64,000 nt of DNA from CAIQQQ01 sp037445025. Lineage in GTDB: Bacteria; Pseudomonadota; Alphaproteobacteria; Acetobacterales; Acetobacteraceae. The stretch is from contig JBBILI010000005.1 in NCBI GenBank assembly GCA_037445025.1, positions 62,001-126,000 of the forward strand, read 5' to 3'. The notes under the pieces are model-generated. The model ran no database searches. It was given only the letters and a program-made list of their open reading frames with translations, and was not told where the DNA came from. Positions 1 through 8,141 of the stretch are shown piece after piece (position 1 is the stretch's first letter; each line of letters begins with the position of its first letter). A program made the position numbers and the translations under genes.

Positions 1-1027
1 CCTTCAGCGTCGCCTCGTCCTTGCCGGCGTCCTCGCTGTCGGTCTCGCCCTTGGCGCGGTCGGCCTCGACACGCTGCCAGATCTGCTCGAACTCGGCGTC
101 GACCATGCTCGGCGGCACGTCGAAGCTGGCCTGGGCGGCCAGCGCGTCCAGCAGATGGCGCTTGAGGCGTAGGCGCGACATCTGGTCGAGCTCACGCTGC
201 ATCGAGCTTGCGATGGCCTTGCGGACATCTTCGAGGTTTTCGAAGCCGAGCTTCTCGGCCAGGGCGTCGTTCAGCTCGGGCGTGACGGCGCGCTTCAGCG
301 CCTTGGCGGTGATGTCGAAGGTGGCGGCCTTGCCGGCCAGTTCCTTGGCGCTGTATTCCGCAGGGAACGTGACGTCGATGACGCGGAAATCGCCGGGCTT
401 CATGCCGATCATGGCTTCGGAGAAGCCGGGGATGAAGCCGCTGCCGCCGATCTCGACATCCATGTCGGTGCCGGTGCCGCCTTCGAAGGGCACGCTGTCG
501 ACCTTGCCGAGGAAATCCACGGTCAGGATATGGCCGGCCTCGGCGGGGACGATGTCCTCGCCTTCGAGGGTGACGGTCTCGCGCTGGCGGGCGGCGATCT
601 CGCTGAGGGTCTTGTCGGTCTCTTCGGCCGAGGGTTCGGCCTTCAGGCGGGTCAGGCTGATGGCCTTGAAGTCCGGCATGGTGATCTCGGGCAGCAGCTC
701 GACATCGACCTTGAACTCGACGTCCTTGGCGTCCTCGATGGTGACGACCTCGATCTTGGGCTGGCTGGAGGCGCGCAGGCCGCGATCGGACAGCAGCTGG
801 GTGGTGGCGTCGTTGACGCTCTGCTCCAGCACCTCGGCCATGATGGCGCCGTCATAGCGCTTCTTGACCAGGGCGAGCGGCACCTTGCCGGGGCGGAAGC
901 CAGGCAGGTTGACGGTCTTGGCCACCTCGGCGAGGCGCTTGGCGCGCTTGTCGGCGATGTCGGCGACGGGGAGAACCACGGTGAAACCGCGCTTCAGACC
1001 CTCGGAGAGCGTCTCGGTGACCTGCAT
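1..1027 (-). CDS. tig: Trigger factor, C-terminus cut off by the window edge
   Basis: Ribosome-bound chaperone and peptidyl-prolyl isomerase that shields nascent chains at the exit tunnel; cytoplasmic. About 342 codons are visible and the reading frame is still open at base 1, so the end of the C-terminal domain is missing (family members are usually 430-450 residues). The ribosome-binding signature GFRPGKVP is at residues 43-50. A FKBP-type isomerase domain follows (VDFLGKVDSVPFEGG, then a glycine-rich IGGSGFIPGF stretch), and then the helical chaperone arm. The ATG at 1027 starts the conserved MQVTET opening. It lies 40 bases downstream of the tRNA-Leu gene on the same strand. Identity is secure. 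Confidence 0.96.
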   Translation of the reverse strand, partial: MQVTETLSEGLKRGFTVVLPVADIADKRAKRLAEVAKTVNLPGFRPGKVPLALVKKRYDGAIMAEVLEQSVNDATTQLLSDRGLRASSQPKIEVVTIEDAKDVEFKVDVELLPEITMPDFKAISLTRLKAEPSAEETDKTLSEIAARQRETVTLEGEDIVPAEAGHILTVDFLGKVDSVPFEGGTGTDMDVEIGGSGFIPGFSEAMIGMKPGDFRVIDVTFPAEYSAKELAGKAATFDITAKALKRAVTPELNDALAEKLGFENLEDVRKAIASSMQRELDQMSRLRLKRHLLDALAAQASFDVPPSMVDAEFEQIWQRVEADRAKGETDSEDAGKDEATLK

Positions 1028-1066
1028 CTGTCGGAAATCCCTGTCCTCACGTCCTGGACCGGCCGG

Positions 1067-1150
1067 TGGTGCGGGCGAGAGGACTTGAACCTCCACGACT
1101 TGCGCCACCAGAACCTAAATCTGGCGTGTCTACCATTTCACCACGCCCGC
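1067..1150 (-). tRNA. tRNA-Leu (anticodon TAG)
   Basis: Class II tRNA of 84 bases with an encoded CCA end. On the minus strand the acceptor arm GCGGGCG pairs with CGCCCGC followed by ACCA. The anticodon stem CCAGA/TCTGG encloses the loop TTTAGGT, giving anticodon UAG (reads CUN leucine codons). A short variable arm follows, and the T-loop contains GGTTCAAGTCC. It lies just upstream of tig on the same strand, so the two may be co-transcribed. Confidence 0.96.
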
Positions 1151-1208
1151 ATGGTACGACCGTGAGCGCGGGGTGGTAGCGCAGGGGGCGGGGGAAGGCA
1201 AGATAGCG

Positions 1209-1306
1209 CTGGGCGCTGCCCAGACCCGCCAGGGGGCCGAGCCCCCTGGACCCTCCTGTTTTGAAGAATATCCTGGTTTGAGGCGGGGTCTGGGGCAGCG
1301 CCCCAG
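1209..1306. repeat. Cluster of three GC-rich triloop hairpins
   Basis: Three perfect hairpins with 3-base loops sit in a row: CTGGGC (1209-1214) with its complement at 1218-1223; CCAGGGGGC (1229-1237) with 1241-1249; and CTGGGGC (1290-1296) with 1300-1306. Similar CCAGGGGC-type triloop hairpins occur at 8870-8913 and 9025-9069, each ending near a TTGCTTG stretch. This is a repeated intergenic element of the genome. A role in termination or mRNA protection is only inferred, as there is no clear U tract. Confidence 0.6.
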
Positions 1307-1319
1307 CGCTTGCTTGGCT

Positions 1320-1551
1320 TCACCCGACCACCCGCAGCCTCGGCCAGGTGGTGCACCAGGCCTTGTCGCGGAGTCTGGCGTGGAAGATCGGCGCCTTTTC
1401 GGCGGTGAAGCGGGGTGTGGGGTGAGGCGGGGCGGCCGTGTTGGTGGTCCCACACGGCGTTGCGCGCGAAGCCGGCGGCGATCCAGCCATCGGGCAAGGC
1501 GAGGTCGCGGACGAGGGACAGCAGGTGCCAGCGGAGGAGGTCGGCGCGCAT
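1320..1551 (-). pseudogene. Nucleotidyltransferase-family remnant with internal deletion and frameshift
   Basis: The ATG at 1551 opens a frame whose first about 40 residues (GWIAAGFARNAVWD) match the start of the nucleotidyltransferase family of COG3575/DUF925. The frame then changes around 1425, and the next frame encodes what looks like the family's C-terminus (PTPRFTAEKAPIF, then WPRLRVVG and a TGA at 1320-1322). The normal protein is near 190 residues, so about 100 central residues, including the catalytic part, are gone. Both ends are collinear, which points to deletion rather than to two genes. The family assignment rests on recalled motifs, and the product is almost certainly inactive. 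Confidence 0.55.
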
Positions 1552-1580
1552 CAGTGCGGCAAGCTGCGCTGCAGGATCCG

Positions 1581-1961
1581 TCAGCGGATCAGTTCCACAC
1601 GGGCAAGCCCCGCCCAGGCACGGTCGGCGGTCAGGGCGATGCCGCCGAGTTTACGGGTCAGGGCCAGACAGGCGCGATCCCCGAGTGACAATCCCTTCGT
1701 TCGGGTCATGCCGCGCAGTGCGGCCGATCCGAGAGCCTGATCCACATCGAAGCCTTGAACGTCAAGGTTCAATCCGCGCAGGGTGACCTCGATGTCGGGC
1801 CAGGCAACACCGCGGTCGGCCAACTTGGTCGCGACTTCCGCCAGATTGACGGCGCTGATGCAGGCACGTGAGAGAAACGGCTCGACTTTTTCCTGGCCCG
1901 GCTCATCCTGCAGCACCGCCAGCAAGGCCGATGCGTCCAGAATGATCGGCGTCGGCGCCAC
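1581..1961 (-). CDS. vapC: VapC-type PIN-domain toxin
   Basis: Predicted ribonuclease toxin of a type II toxin-antitoxin pair. It is 126 residues long, the normal size for VapC. The PIN-domain acidic residues are all visible: D9 (ILDASALL), E42 (NLAEV), D95 (SLGDRACLAL) and D113 (LTADRAW), so a functional metal-dependent RNase is expected. The gene starts 6 bases after the stop of the AbrB-like antitoxin gene, the usual antitoxin-first order, implying co-transcription and autorepression by the VapBC complex. The RNA target (for VapC often tRNA) cannot be told from sequence. Confidence 0.88.
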   Translation of the reverse strand: MAPTPIILDASALLAVLQDEPGQEKVEPFLSRACISAVNLAEVATKLADRGVAWPDIEVTLRGLNLDVQGFDVDQALGSAALRGMTRTKGLSLGDRACLALTRKLGGIALTADRAWAGLARVELIR

Positions 1962-1967
1962 GCGCTG

Positions 1968-2225
1968 TTACTCCTGCTCCTCTCGCAGAGCCTCAAGACG
2001 GCGGTCAGCGATCAGCTCGTCGGCGAGGCTTACGCCCTCGGGTATGTAGCGTCGGATCACGGCCTGTGCATCCTTGATCACCTGCCTCATGGTCCGGATG
2101 CGCAGAGCGCCGTCCACCACGTCCATGACAATGTCGGTGCCGGTCTGCAGCCCGAGTTCGCGGCGCAGCTCCACCGGCACCACCAGACGTCCGCCATCCT
2201 GAACCTTTGTGCCCATCGTGCCCAT
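1968..2225 (-). CDS. vapB: VapB-type antitoxin, AbrB/MazE DNA-binding fold
   Basis: Antitoxin partner of the adjacent PIN toxin, 85 residues. The N-terminal SpoVT/AbrB swapped-hairpin domain is visible as GGRLVVPVELRRELGL and IVMDVVDGALRI; the acidic C-terminus would bind and inhibit VapC. A second in-frame ATG lies three codons in, so the start may be at 2216 instead. It is expected to bind its own promoter. A TTTCCTGGA stretch in the 57 bases between it and the E1-like gene is the only nearby non-coding DNA. Confidence 0.85.
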   Translation of the reverse strand: MGTMGTKVQDGGRLVVPVELRRELGLQTGTDIVMDVVDGALRIRTMRQVIKDAQAVIRRYIPEGVSLADELIADRRLEALREEQE

Positions 2226-2282
2226 ATTATTTTCCTGGATGGAACTTATGGCAGAAACTTCAGTTCTGCCATTTAATTCGCT

Positions 2283-4664
2283 TCAGCCTAGAAGTGCCTG
2301 GGCACAGGCGTCGAGGATGGCGTCTGTGTCCAGGGCATATTCCTTGTAGAGATCGATCAAGTCGCCGCTTTGGCCAAACCGATCCGGGCCCAGCGGCACC
2401 ACGCGCTGGCCGCGGACGGCGCCGAGCCAGGCGTGGGCGGCGGGGTGGCCGTCGAGGATGGTGACGAGAGCGGCGTTGCGTGACAGCGGGGCGAGGATGG
2501 TTTCGATGTGCGCAGTGGCGGTGCGGTCGCCGGTGCGGCGGGCTCGGCTTGCTTTGAGCCAGTCGGCGTGGAGGCGGTCGGGGCTGGTGATGGCGAGCAG
2601 GCCGGCGCCTTGTTCCTCGGCGGCGAGGTCCGCGAAGGCGGCCTCGGCCTCCGGGGCGATCGGGCCCTGGTAGGCCAGCGCGATCCGCGCACCCGGGGCC
2701 GGCGGCACCACCCAATGGGCGCCGGCGATCACCGCGGCGGGATCGAGCGTGCGGGTGGGTTGGAGCAGCTGGCGGGTGGACAGGCGCAGCCACACGGCCG
2801 AGCCGTCGGGCTGCTGCATGTGGTGGAAGGCGTGGCGGAGCAGGATCGCCAGCTCGTCGACATAGGTGGGCTCGTACGAGGCGAGACGGTCGGCGGCCAT
2901 GCCGATCAGCGGGGTGTTGATGGATTGGTGCTGGCCGCCTTCCGGCGCCAGGGTGAGGCCAGAAGGGGTGGAGACCAGCAGGAAGCGGGCGTCCTGGTAG
3001 CAGGCGTAGATCAGCGCATCGAGGCCGCGGTTGACGAACGGGTCGTAGACCGTGCCGATCGGCAGCAGGCGGGCGCCGTGCAGGGCGTGGGACAGGCCCA
3101 TGGCGCCGAGAATGAGAAACAGGTTCTGTTCGGCGATGCCGAGCTCGATGTGCTGGCCGGAGGGCGACATGCCCCAGCGCTGGGCGGAGGCAAGCTTCGC
3201 GTCGCGGAACACGTCGTTGCGGGTGTGGCGGTCGAACACCCCACGCCGGTTCACCCAGGGGCCGAGATTGGTGGAGACCGTGACGTCGGGGCTGGTGGTG
3301 ACGATGCGGCTGGCGAGGTCCTTGAAGGCGCCCTGGCCGCGGCCGATTTCCGCTAGGATCTCGCCGAAGCCGCCCTGGGTGGACATCTTGCGGCCGGAGG
3401 CGTCTGGCGCGGGCAGTTGGTCCGGCACATGGATCTGCGGGGTCGGCAGCGAACGGCCGGCGGGCGAAAGGGGCGTGGCGAAGGCGCGGCTGGCGATGAA
3501 GGCCTGCAGTTCCTCGGGCGTTGCGTCCAGGCCCTCGAACAGGTCGAACTCGTGGCCCGGACGAATACCCATCTGGCGGCGGAACAGCTCCATCTGTTCC
3601 TTGGTCATCAAGCCGGAATGGTTATCCTTGTGGCCGGCGAAGGGCAGGCCCATGCCTTTGATGGTGTAGGCGATGAAGCAGGTGGGCTGGTCGCCGGCGG
3701 CGTCGGCGGCGCGCAGCTCCTCCAGCACGGTCTCGATGTCGTGGCCGCCGAGATTGGTCATCAGCTCGGCCAGCTCGTCATCGGTCATGCCGTCGATGAT
3801 CGCACGCAGGCCAGGCTCGCGGCCGAGATCGGAGAGGATGGCGCGGCGCCAGGCGCCGCCGCCCTGGAAGGTCAGCGCGGAATAGAGGCTGTTGGGGCAG
3901 TCATCGATCCAGCGTTGCAGCGCCAGACCACCTTCGCGCTGGAACACCGCCTGCAGCTTGCGGCCGTATTTAAGGGTGACGACGTTCCAGCCCATGTCGC
4001 GGAACAGGCCCTCGATGCGGCCGAACAGACGGTCCGGCACCACGCTGTCCAGGCTCTGGCGGTTATAGTCGATGATCCACCACACGTTGCGGACATCATG
4101 TTTCCAGCCTTCGAGCAGCGCCTCGTAGATGTTGCCCTCGTCGAGTTCGGCGTCACCGGCGATGGCGATGTGGCGGCCGGCGGGCAAAGCGGGGTCCACC
4201 ATCTCGTGCAGGCGGACATAGTCCTCGATCAGGGCGGAGAAGCTGGTGATGGCGACGCCGAGGCCCACGGAGCCGGTGGAGAAATCGACCTCCGGGCCGT
4301 CCTTCACCCGGCTGGGATAGGGCTGCACGCCGCCGAACTGGCGCAGGCCGGCCATCTTTTCCGGCGTTTGCCGGCCGTAGAGCAGGTTGACGGCGTGGAA
4401 GACCGGGCCGGCATGCGGCTTCACGGCGACGCGGTCCTGCGGGCGGAGCATGTCGAAATACAGCGCCGTCATGATCGAGATCACCGAGGCGCAGCTGGCC
4501 TGGTGGCCGCCGACCTTCAGCCCGTCGCGGTTGGGGCGGATGTGGTTGGCGTTGTGGACCATCCAGGCCGACAGCCACAGCAGCTTGCGCTCGATCTGCC
4601 GCAGCAGTTCGATGCGCCGTGCCTCGGACAGGACCGGGACCACGGGCAGCGCCGGGGCGTTCAC
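2283..4664 (-). CDS. Pyruvate-dehydrogenase-E1-like (AceE-type) ThDP enzyme / transketolase family
   Basis: A 793-residue single-chain thiamin-diphosphate enzyme resembling the homodimeric E1 of pyruvate dehydrogenase (AceE, about 887 residues in E. coli). The cofactor-binding region GDAELDEGN (170-178) is followed about 23 residues later by NRQSLD (201-206), the GD(G)-X-N ThDP motif. HAGPVFH (84-90) and the second-half motif HIELGIAEQN (505-514), with the activating glutamate, are present. I chose the GTG at 4664, which lies 4 bases after the malonyl-CoA decarboxylase stop; an ATG at 4733 would overlap that gene by 65 bases. No E2 or E3 gene is in the window, so the substrate and acceptor are uncertain. 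Confidence 0.78.
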   Translation of the reverse strand: MNAPALPVVPVLSEARRIELLRQIERKLLWLSAWMVHNANHIRPNRDGLKVGGHQASCASVISIMTALYFDMLRPQDRVAVKPHAGPVFHAVNLLYGRQTPEKMAGLRQFGGVQPYPSRVKDGPEVDFSTGSVGLGVAITSFSALIEDYVRLHEMVDPALPAGRHIAIAGDAELDEGNIYEALLEGWKHDVRNVWWIIDYNRQSLDSVVPDRLFGRIEGLFRDMGWNVVTLKYGRKLQAVFQREGGLALQRWIDDCPNSLYSALTFQGGGAWRRAILSDLGREPGLRAIIDGMTDDELAELMTNLGGHDIETVLEELRAADAAGDQPTCFIAYTIKGMGLPFAGHKDNHSGLMTKEQMELFRRQMGIRPGHEFDLFEGLDATPEELQAFIASRAFATPLSPAGRSLPTPQIHVPDQLPAPDASGRKMSTQGGFGEILAEIGRGQGAFKDLASRIVTTSPDVTVSTNLGPWVNRRGVFDRHTRNDVFRDAKLASAQRWGMSPSGQHIELGIAEQNLFLILGAMGLSHALHGARLLPIGTVYDPFVNRGLDALIYACYQDARFLLVSTPSGLTLAPEGGQHQSINTPLIGMAADRLASYEPTYVDELAILLRHAFHHMQQPDGSAVWLRLSTRQLLQPTRTLDPAAVIAGAHWVVPPAPGARIALAYQGPIAPEAEAAFADLAAEEQGAGLLAITSPDRLHADWLKASRARRTGDRTATAHIETILAPLSRNAALVTILDGHPAAHAWLGAVRGQRVVPLGPDRFGQSGDLIDLYKEYALDTDAILDACAQALLG

Positions 4665-4668
4665 CGGA

Positions 4669-6054
4669 CTATGCCCAGCCGCGCGCGAGCTTGCGCACGG
4701 CGGTGGAGGCGTGGCGCCGGCCTTCGCCCGCATAGTCCTCGTGATAGACCTCGATCTTGGCGGGGTCGTAGAGATAGTTGACCATCAGCGAGAAACTCTC
4801 CTTCACGCCTTTCTCCGACACATCGGCCGCCATGTTGATGCGCTCGACCCGCGCGCCGTTGGAGAGATGGAAATGCGCCACCGAATCGGCGGCGCGCTTG
4901 CCGCGGCTCTCGGCCAGCAGATAGCGCGCGCATAGCCGGATCAGCACCGGTTCCAGCACCTTGGCCGCCGTCGCCTCGCGCCACCAGCGCGGCCGCGCCA
5001 GCAGGGCGGACAGCGCGGCAGGGCCGGTTTCGGCCTTCTCCAGCGCGAGCAGGGCGGTGGTTTCCTCCTCGGTCAGCAGCGTCGTGTCGTCCTCGGCGAT
5101 CTGCTTTTCCAGCCAGCGGCGCAGGCCGGGGATGGGGCTCAGCGTGGCGAAGGTCTTGAGGTTGGGGAACTCGGCCGACAGCTCGCCCACCACGCGCTTG
5201 ATGAGGAAGTTGCCGAAGCTGATGCCGGCGAGGCCGCGCTGGCAGTTGCTGATGGAATAGAAGATCGCGGAATCCGCGACCTTGGAATCCTCCACCGGGG
5301 CCTTCTGGTCGAGCAGGCGCTGCACGCTGTCGGCCAGGCCTTTGACCAGGGCGACCTCGACGAAGATCAGAGGCTCGGCCGGCATGCGCGGATGGAAGAA
5401 CGCGTAGCAGCGGCGGTCGCTGTCCAGCCGGTTCTTCAGGTCGCGCCAGGAGCGGATGAAGTGCACCGCCTCGTAGCCGACCAGCTTCTCGAGCAGGGCG
5501 GCCGGGCTGTCCCAGTCGATGCGCTTGAGCTCGAGGAATCCCACGTCGAACCAGTTGGCCAGCAGGCCGCGCATGTCCGCCTCAAGCGCGGTCAGATGCG
5601 GGTCGCCCTTCATGATGTCGAGCAGCCTCGTCCGCAGGTCGACGATGAACTTCATGCCGTCGGGGATGGTGGTGAACTGGGTGAGCAGACGCACCCGCGG
5701 CGGCTCCAGCGCGCGGCGCAGGCTGGCCTTGGCGGCGGCGCTCTCGGCGGGCGTTGTGGCTTCGAGCAGGCGGCCATAGGCGGCGGTGAGGCCGTCGGCG
5801 TCCGAATCGAACTCGGCGATGATGCGCAGGAAGCCGCGCTTGCCCTCGGCATCGAGCGACAGATAGGTCTCGGCCAGCTTGGCGGCACGGTTGCGTGCCG
5901 AGACCTCGCCGCCGCGTCCGGCCAGGCAGGCGCGCATCTGCGCCTCGATGCCGTCCCCCTCCTCACGCGAGACGCCGGACGCCATGTCGCGCCAGACGCC
6001 GGTGATGCGCTTGATCGCGCGGTCGAACAGTCCTGGTGTGGCGACTTCGCTCAT
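4669..6054 (-). CDS. Malonyl-CoA decarboxylase
   Basis: Converts malonyl-CoA to acetyl-CoA and CO2. The 461-residue protein is typical of the bacterial MatA/MLYCD family. An N-terminal helical domain runs to about residue 150. The acetyltransferase-like catalytic domain follows, with IFYSISNCQRGLAGISFGN and the histidine-bearing HFHLSNGA near the C-terminus, which are the conserved Ser and His regions of the family. It is transcribed directly into the E1-like gene with a 4-base gap, suggesting one operon. Malonate or methylmalonate catabolism, or disposal of excess malonyl-CoA, are possible roles; no malonyl-CoA synthetase is adjacent. Confidence 0.93.
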   Translation of the reverse strand: MSEVATPGLFDRAIKRITGVWRDMASGVSREEGDGIEAQMRACLAGRGGEVSARNRAAKLAETYLSLDAEGKRGFLRIIAEFDSDADGLTAAYGRLLEATTPAESAAAKASLRRALEPPRVRLLTQFTTIPDGMKFIVDLRTRLLDIMKGDPHLTALEADMRGLLANWFDVGFLELKRIDWDSPAALLEKLVGYEAVHFIRSWRDLKNRLDSDRRCYAFFHPRMPAEPLIFVEVALVKGLADSVQRLLDQKAPVEDSKVADSAIFYSISNCQRGLAGISFGNFLIKRVVGELSAEFPNLKTFATLSPIPGLRRWLEKQIAEDDTTLLTEEETTALLALEKAETGPAALSALLARPRWWREATAAKVLEPVLIRLCARYLLAESRGKRAADSVAHFHLSNGARVERINMAADVSEKGVKESFSLMVNYLYDPAKIEVYHEDYAGEGRRHASTAVRKLARGWA

Positions 6055-6170
6055 GGGGCACTCCCTGTCACCCCCAGACTAGCTTGTCCCGATGCCCGAT
6101 GCGACCGATCCGTTTGCCAGCCTCACCCGTGCATGCGTTATTGTTGCACCGCGGCAGGTGGGGTGTTTGG

Positions 6171-6791
6171 ATGGCATTGATCATCACGGTGGCGCAGCAG
6201 AAGGGCGGTGCCGGCAAGACCACGCTGGCGGCCAATCTGGCGGTGGGGCTTGCCCAGTCGGGCCGATCGGTCGGCTTGCTGGACATCGATCCGCAGCGCA
6301 GCCTGTCGCGCTGGCACGCGCTGCGGGCCGGCAAGACCAGCAGGGTCAGCCTGCATCTCAGCGAGGTGGCCGGCTGGCGGCTGGCGGCCGAGCTGGAACG
6401 GCTGGGCAAATCGCATGACGTGGTGATCATCGACAGCCCGCCGCAGATCGAGACCGATGCGCGGCTGGCCATCCGCGGCGCGAACCTGGTGCTGGTGCCG
6501 GTGCAGCCGAGCCTGCCCGATCTGTGGGCGGCCGAGGGCACGTTGAAGCTGGCGGCCGCCGAGAAGCGGGACGCACGGCTGGTGCTCAATCGCGCGCCAG
6601 CTTCCGGCAAGCTGCGCGACCGGGTGCTGTCCGATATCGGGCGGCAGGGCTATCGGCTGTGCGCGACCAGCTGGGGCAACAGGGTGGGGCTGGCGACGGC
6701 CTTCGCCGATGGGCTGTCGATCGTGGAGACCAGCCCGAAATCGGTGGCGGCGCGGGAGGTGCTGGCGTTGATGGCGGAGGTTTTGGGGTGA
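6171..6791 (+). CDS. ParA-family ATPase (orphan)
   Basis: A 206-residue deviant-Walker ATPase of the ParA/MinD superfamily. KGGAGKTT (11-18) is the P-loop with the signature first lysine, DIDPQRSL (38-45) is the A' motif, and VVIIDSPPQ is Walker B. These proteins position plasmids, chromosomes or large complexes. There is no N-terminal DNA-binding domain and no ParB neighbour, so it belongs with the small orphan ParAs and its cargo is unknown. The ATG at 6171 places the P-loop at the usual distance from the start; the longer upstream frame has no family similarity. It is divergent from the malonyl-CoA decarboxylase gene. Confidence 0.88.
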   Translation: MALIITVAQQKGGAGKTTLAANLAVGLAQSGRSVGLLDIDPQRSLSRWHALRAGKTSRVSLHLSEVAGWRLAAELERLGKSHDVVIIDSPPQIETDARLAIRGANLVLVPVQPSLPDLWAAEGTLKLAAAEKRDARLVLNRAPASGKLRDRVLSDIGRQGYRLCATSWGNRVGLATAFADGLSIVETSPKSVAAREVLALMAEVLG

Positions 6792-6863
6792 CGGAACGGG
6801 GCTTTCGGAGGCGGTAGGCTTTTTTTCTTGTCATGCCGCGTCGTTTGAGATAGGAAAATAAGC

Positions 6864-7454
6864 ATGACCTCGATGGCCCCTCCCTTTATGAACCTCCTCG
6901 CCGTGATCGCCGGATTGCGTGCGGCGGTGGCGGCCTGGGGTGGGCGGCGCTGGCTGGAGGAGGCGCTGGTGCATCTGGTGCATCGCAGGCTGGGGCAGAT
7001 TTTGCGGCGTATGGAGGGGATGGCAGCGCGGTTTCAGGCAGGGAATTTGCCGCCGGCCGGGGTGAGGGACGCAGCGGTGCCCGACCGGGTGAAGGCGGCG
7101 CGGCCGCGGCGGAAGGCCGGTGTGCGGCTCTGGCCCGGCCGGTTCGGGTGGCTGGTGCAGGCGGCGGCCTGGGAGGCGGCGGGGTTCGGCTCGCAGCTGC
7201 GCGCCGCGCTGGAGACGCCGGAGATGGTGGCGTTGCTCACTGCCTGCCCACAAGCGGTGCGGGTGTTGCGGCCGTTGTGCCGGATGCTGGCGATTGAGAC
7301 TTCGGTGTTGCGGCCTGGCGCAGCGCCGGGCGCGGAGGCGGTGCGCCGGGCTGTGCGGGTTCGAACGGTTCGGGTCGCGCCGGACTCTGGGCGCGCGTTG
7401 TTGCCACAGGGGATGATGGGAACGTTTTGCCGGCGGGCTCCCACAAGAGCTTGA
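6864..7454 (+). CDS. Conserved hypothetical protein
   Basis: A 196-residue protein with no domain I can name. It has an N-terminal helix with alternating Ala/Leu and Arg (GLRAAVAAWGGRRWLEEAL), a basic proline/arginine linker and a central conserved-looking block (WPGRFGWLVQAAAWEAAG, then TPEMVALLTACPQ and LRPLCRMLAI). I recall closely similar proteins recurring in Acetobacteraceae genomes, which supports a real gene, but no function is established. There is no signal peptide and no transmembrane segment. It is separated from parA by 72 bases containing a T7 run. The function cannot be assigned. Confidence 0.6.
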   Translation: MTSMAPPFMNLLAVIAGLRAAVAAWGGRRWLEEALVHLVHRRLGQILRRMEGMAARFQAGNLPPAGVRDAAVPDRVKAARPRRKAGVRLWPGRFGWLVQAAAWEAAGFGSQLRAALETPEMVALLTACPQAVRVLRPLCRMLAIETSVLRPGAAPGAEAVRRAVRVRTVRVAPDSGRALLPQGMMGTFCRRAPTRA

Positions 7455-7526
7455 TGTGAGAATCGCCTTGGTGTGCTCATTTCATTACGATTTCAATCCA
7501 AATAGGATTGAGCTGGAATCGCGGCC

Positions 7527-7826
7527 TCACTCGGACCGCCCTCGCCACAACGCCGGATTGCGGCTTGTGTGTATCACACCCACGATCTGCACGAGGCCCG
7601 GCAGAACCTGAAAAAACACACCAAACGGGAACCTTGACAGCAAGGCCCGGCGGAGTTGCCAATGGACCAGCTGGTATCGCTCGGGTTGCTCGGCTATCCG
7701 CCGAACCGTCGTGTCCAGATGCGCCTGAAAGGGCTCGGCGATCGACGGATTGCGCTCGGCATACCAGTCGTAGGCCGCCAAGATATCGACCCGCGCCGCG
7801 GGCATGACAACGACGCGGAGGCTCAA
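7527..7826 (-). CDS. RelE/ParE-family toxin
   Basis: A 99-residue toxin of the RelE/ParE superfamily. Typical features are the opening SLRVVVMPAARVDILAAYDWY, then a helix-rich middle (RRIAEQPERYQLV) and a C-terminal beta sheet (FPFGVFFQVLPGLVQIVGVIHTSRNP). I place the start at TTG 7826: it overlaps the antitoxin TGA (7823-7825) as TTGA, a coupling arrangement, and gives the normal family length. The ATG at 7805 would cut off the first beta strand. Whether it acts on ribosome-bound mRNA (RelE) or gyrase (ParE) cannot be settled. Confidence 0.82.
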   Translation of the reverse strand: MSLRVVVMPAARVDILAAYDWYAERNPSIAEPFQAHLDTTVRRIAEQPERYQLVHWQLRRALLSRFPFGVFFQVLPGLVQIVGVIHTSRNPALWRGRSE

Positions 7827-8032
7827 AGCCGCCGGCGGCCGAGCTCCGCAACCATGCTCGCCCAGGGAATGCACCGGGACGGTTCGACATCAGCGGACTG
7901 CAGCCGCCTGTCCAACTCATCCAGCACAGCCGGCCGCACAGGCACCGATCCGGGCTCCAGACTGTCCCACAGGCGTTCAATCAGCGCGAGACGCTCCTCG
8001 GGCGAAAGCTGTGCGATGTCCGTAACGGTCAT
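7823..8032 (-). CDS. Antitoxin of the addiction-module (TIGR02574) family
   Basis: A 69-residue antitoxin preceding the RelE/ParE-type toxin. The opening is the family hallmark (IAQLSPEERLALIERLWDSL), followed by a charged C-terminal helix (VLDELDRRLQSADVEPS) that would wrap the toxin. Its stop codon overlaps the toxin's TTG start, so translation is coupled and the antitoxin is made first. As usual for such pairs, repression of the shared promoter upstream of 8032 is expected, but I see no clear operator palindrome there. Confidence 0.82.
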   Translation of the reverse strand: MTVTDIAQLSPEERLALIERLWDSLEPGSVPVRPAVLDELDRRLQSADVEPSRCIPWASMVAELGRRRL

Positions 8033-8141
8033 GCGGAAAGACTACCCGAGTGCGGGCGCGAAGTCGAGAAATCGGCAAGACCCGCTCAGGGTGGCACGCG
8101 TGCGTCCGCCGTCGTGGTGAGGGACGGAAGAACGCCCCACC

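Noticed and set aside
4669..4733. Start of the E1-like gene at ATG 4733
   Set aside because: It would overlap malonyl-CoA decarboxylase by 65 bases and adds a low-complexity Pro/Ala stretch; the GTG at 4664 fits the operon better.
6055..6170. A sigma-70 promoter before parA (TTGCCA near 6114 and TTATTG near 6138)
   Set aside because: The match is poor at the -10 box and many equally good pairs occur by chance in such sequence.
7494..7510. CAATCC-N5-GGATTG hairpin as terminator between convergent genes
   Set aside because: Only 6 bp with no U tract; such short stems are common by chance.
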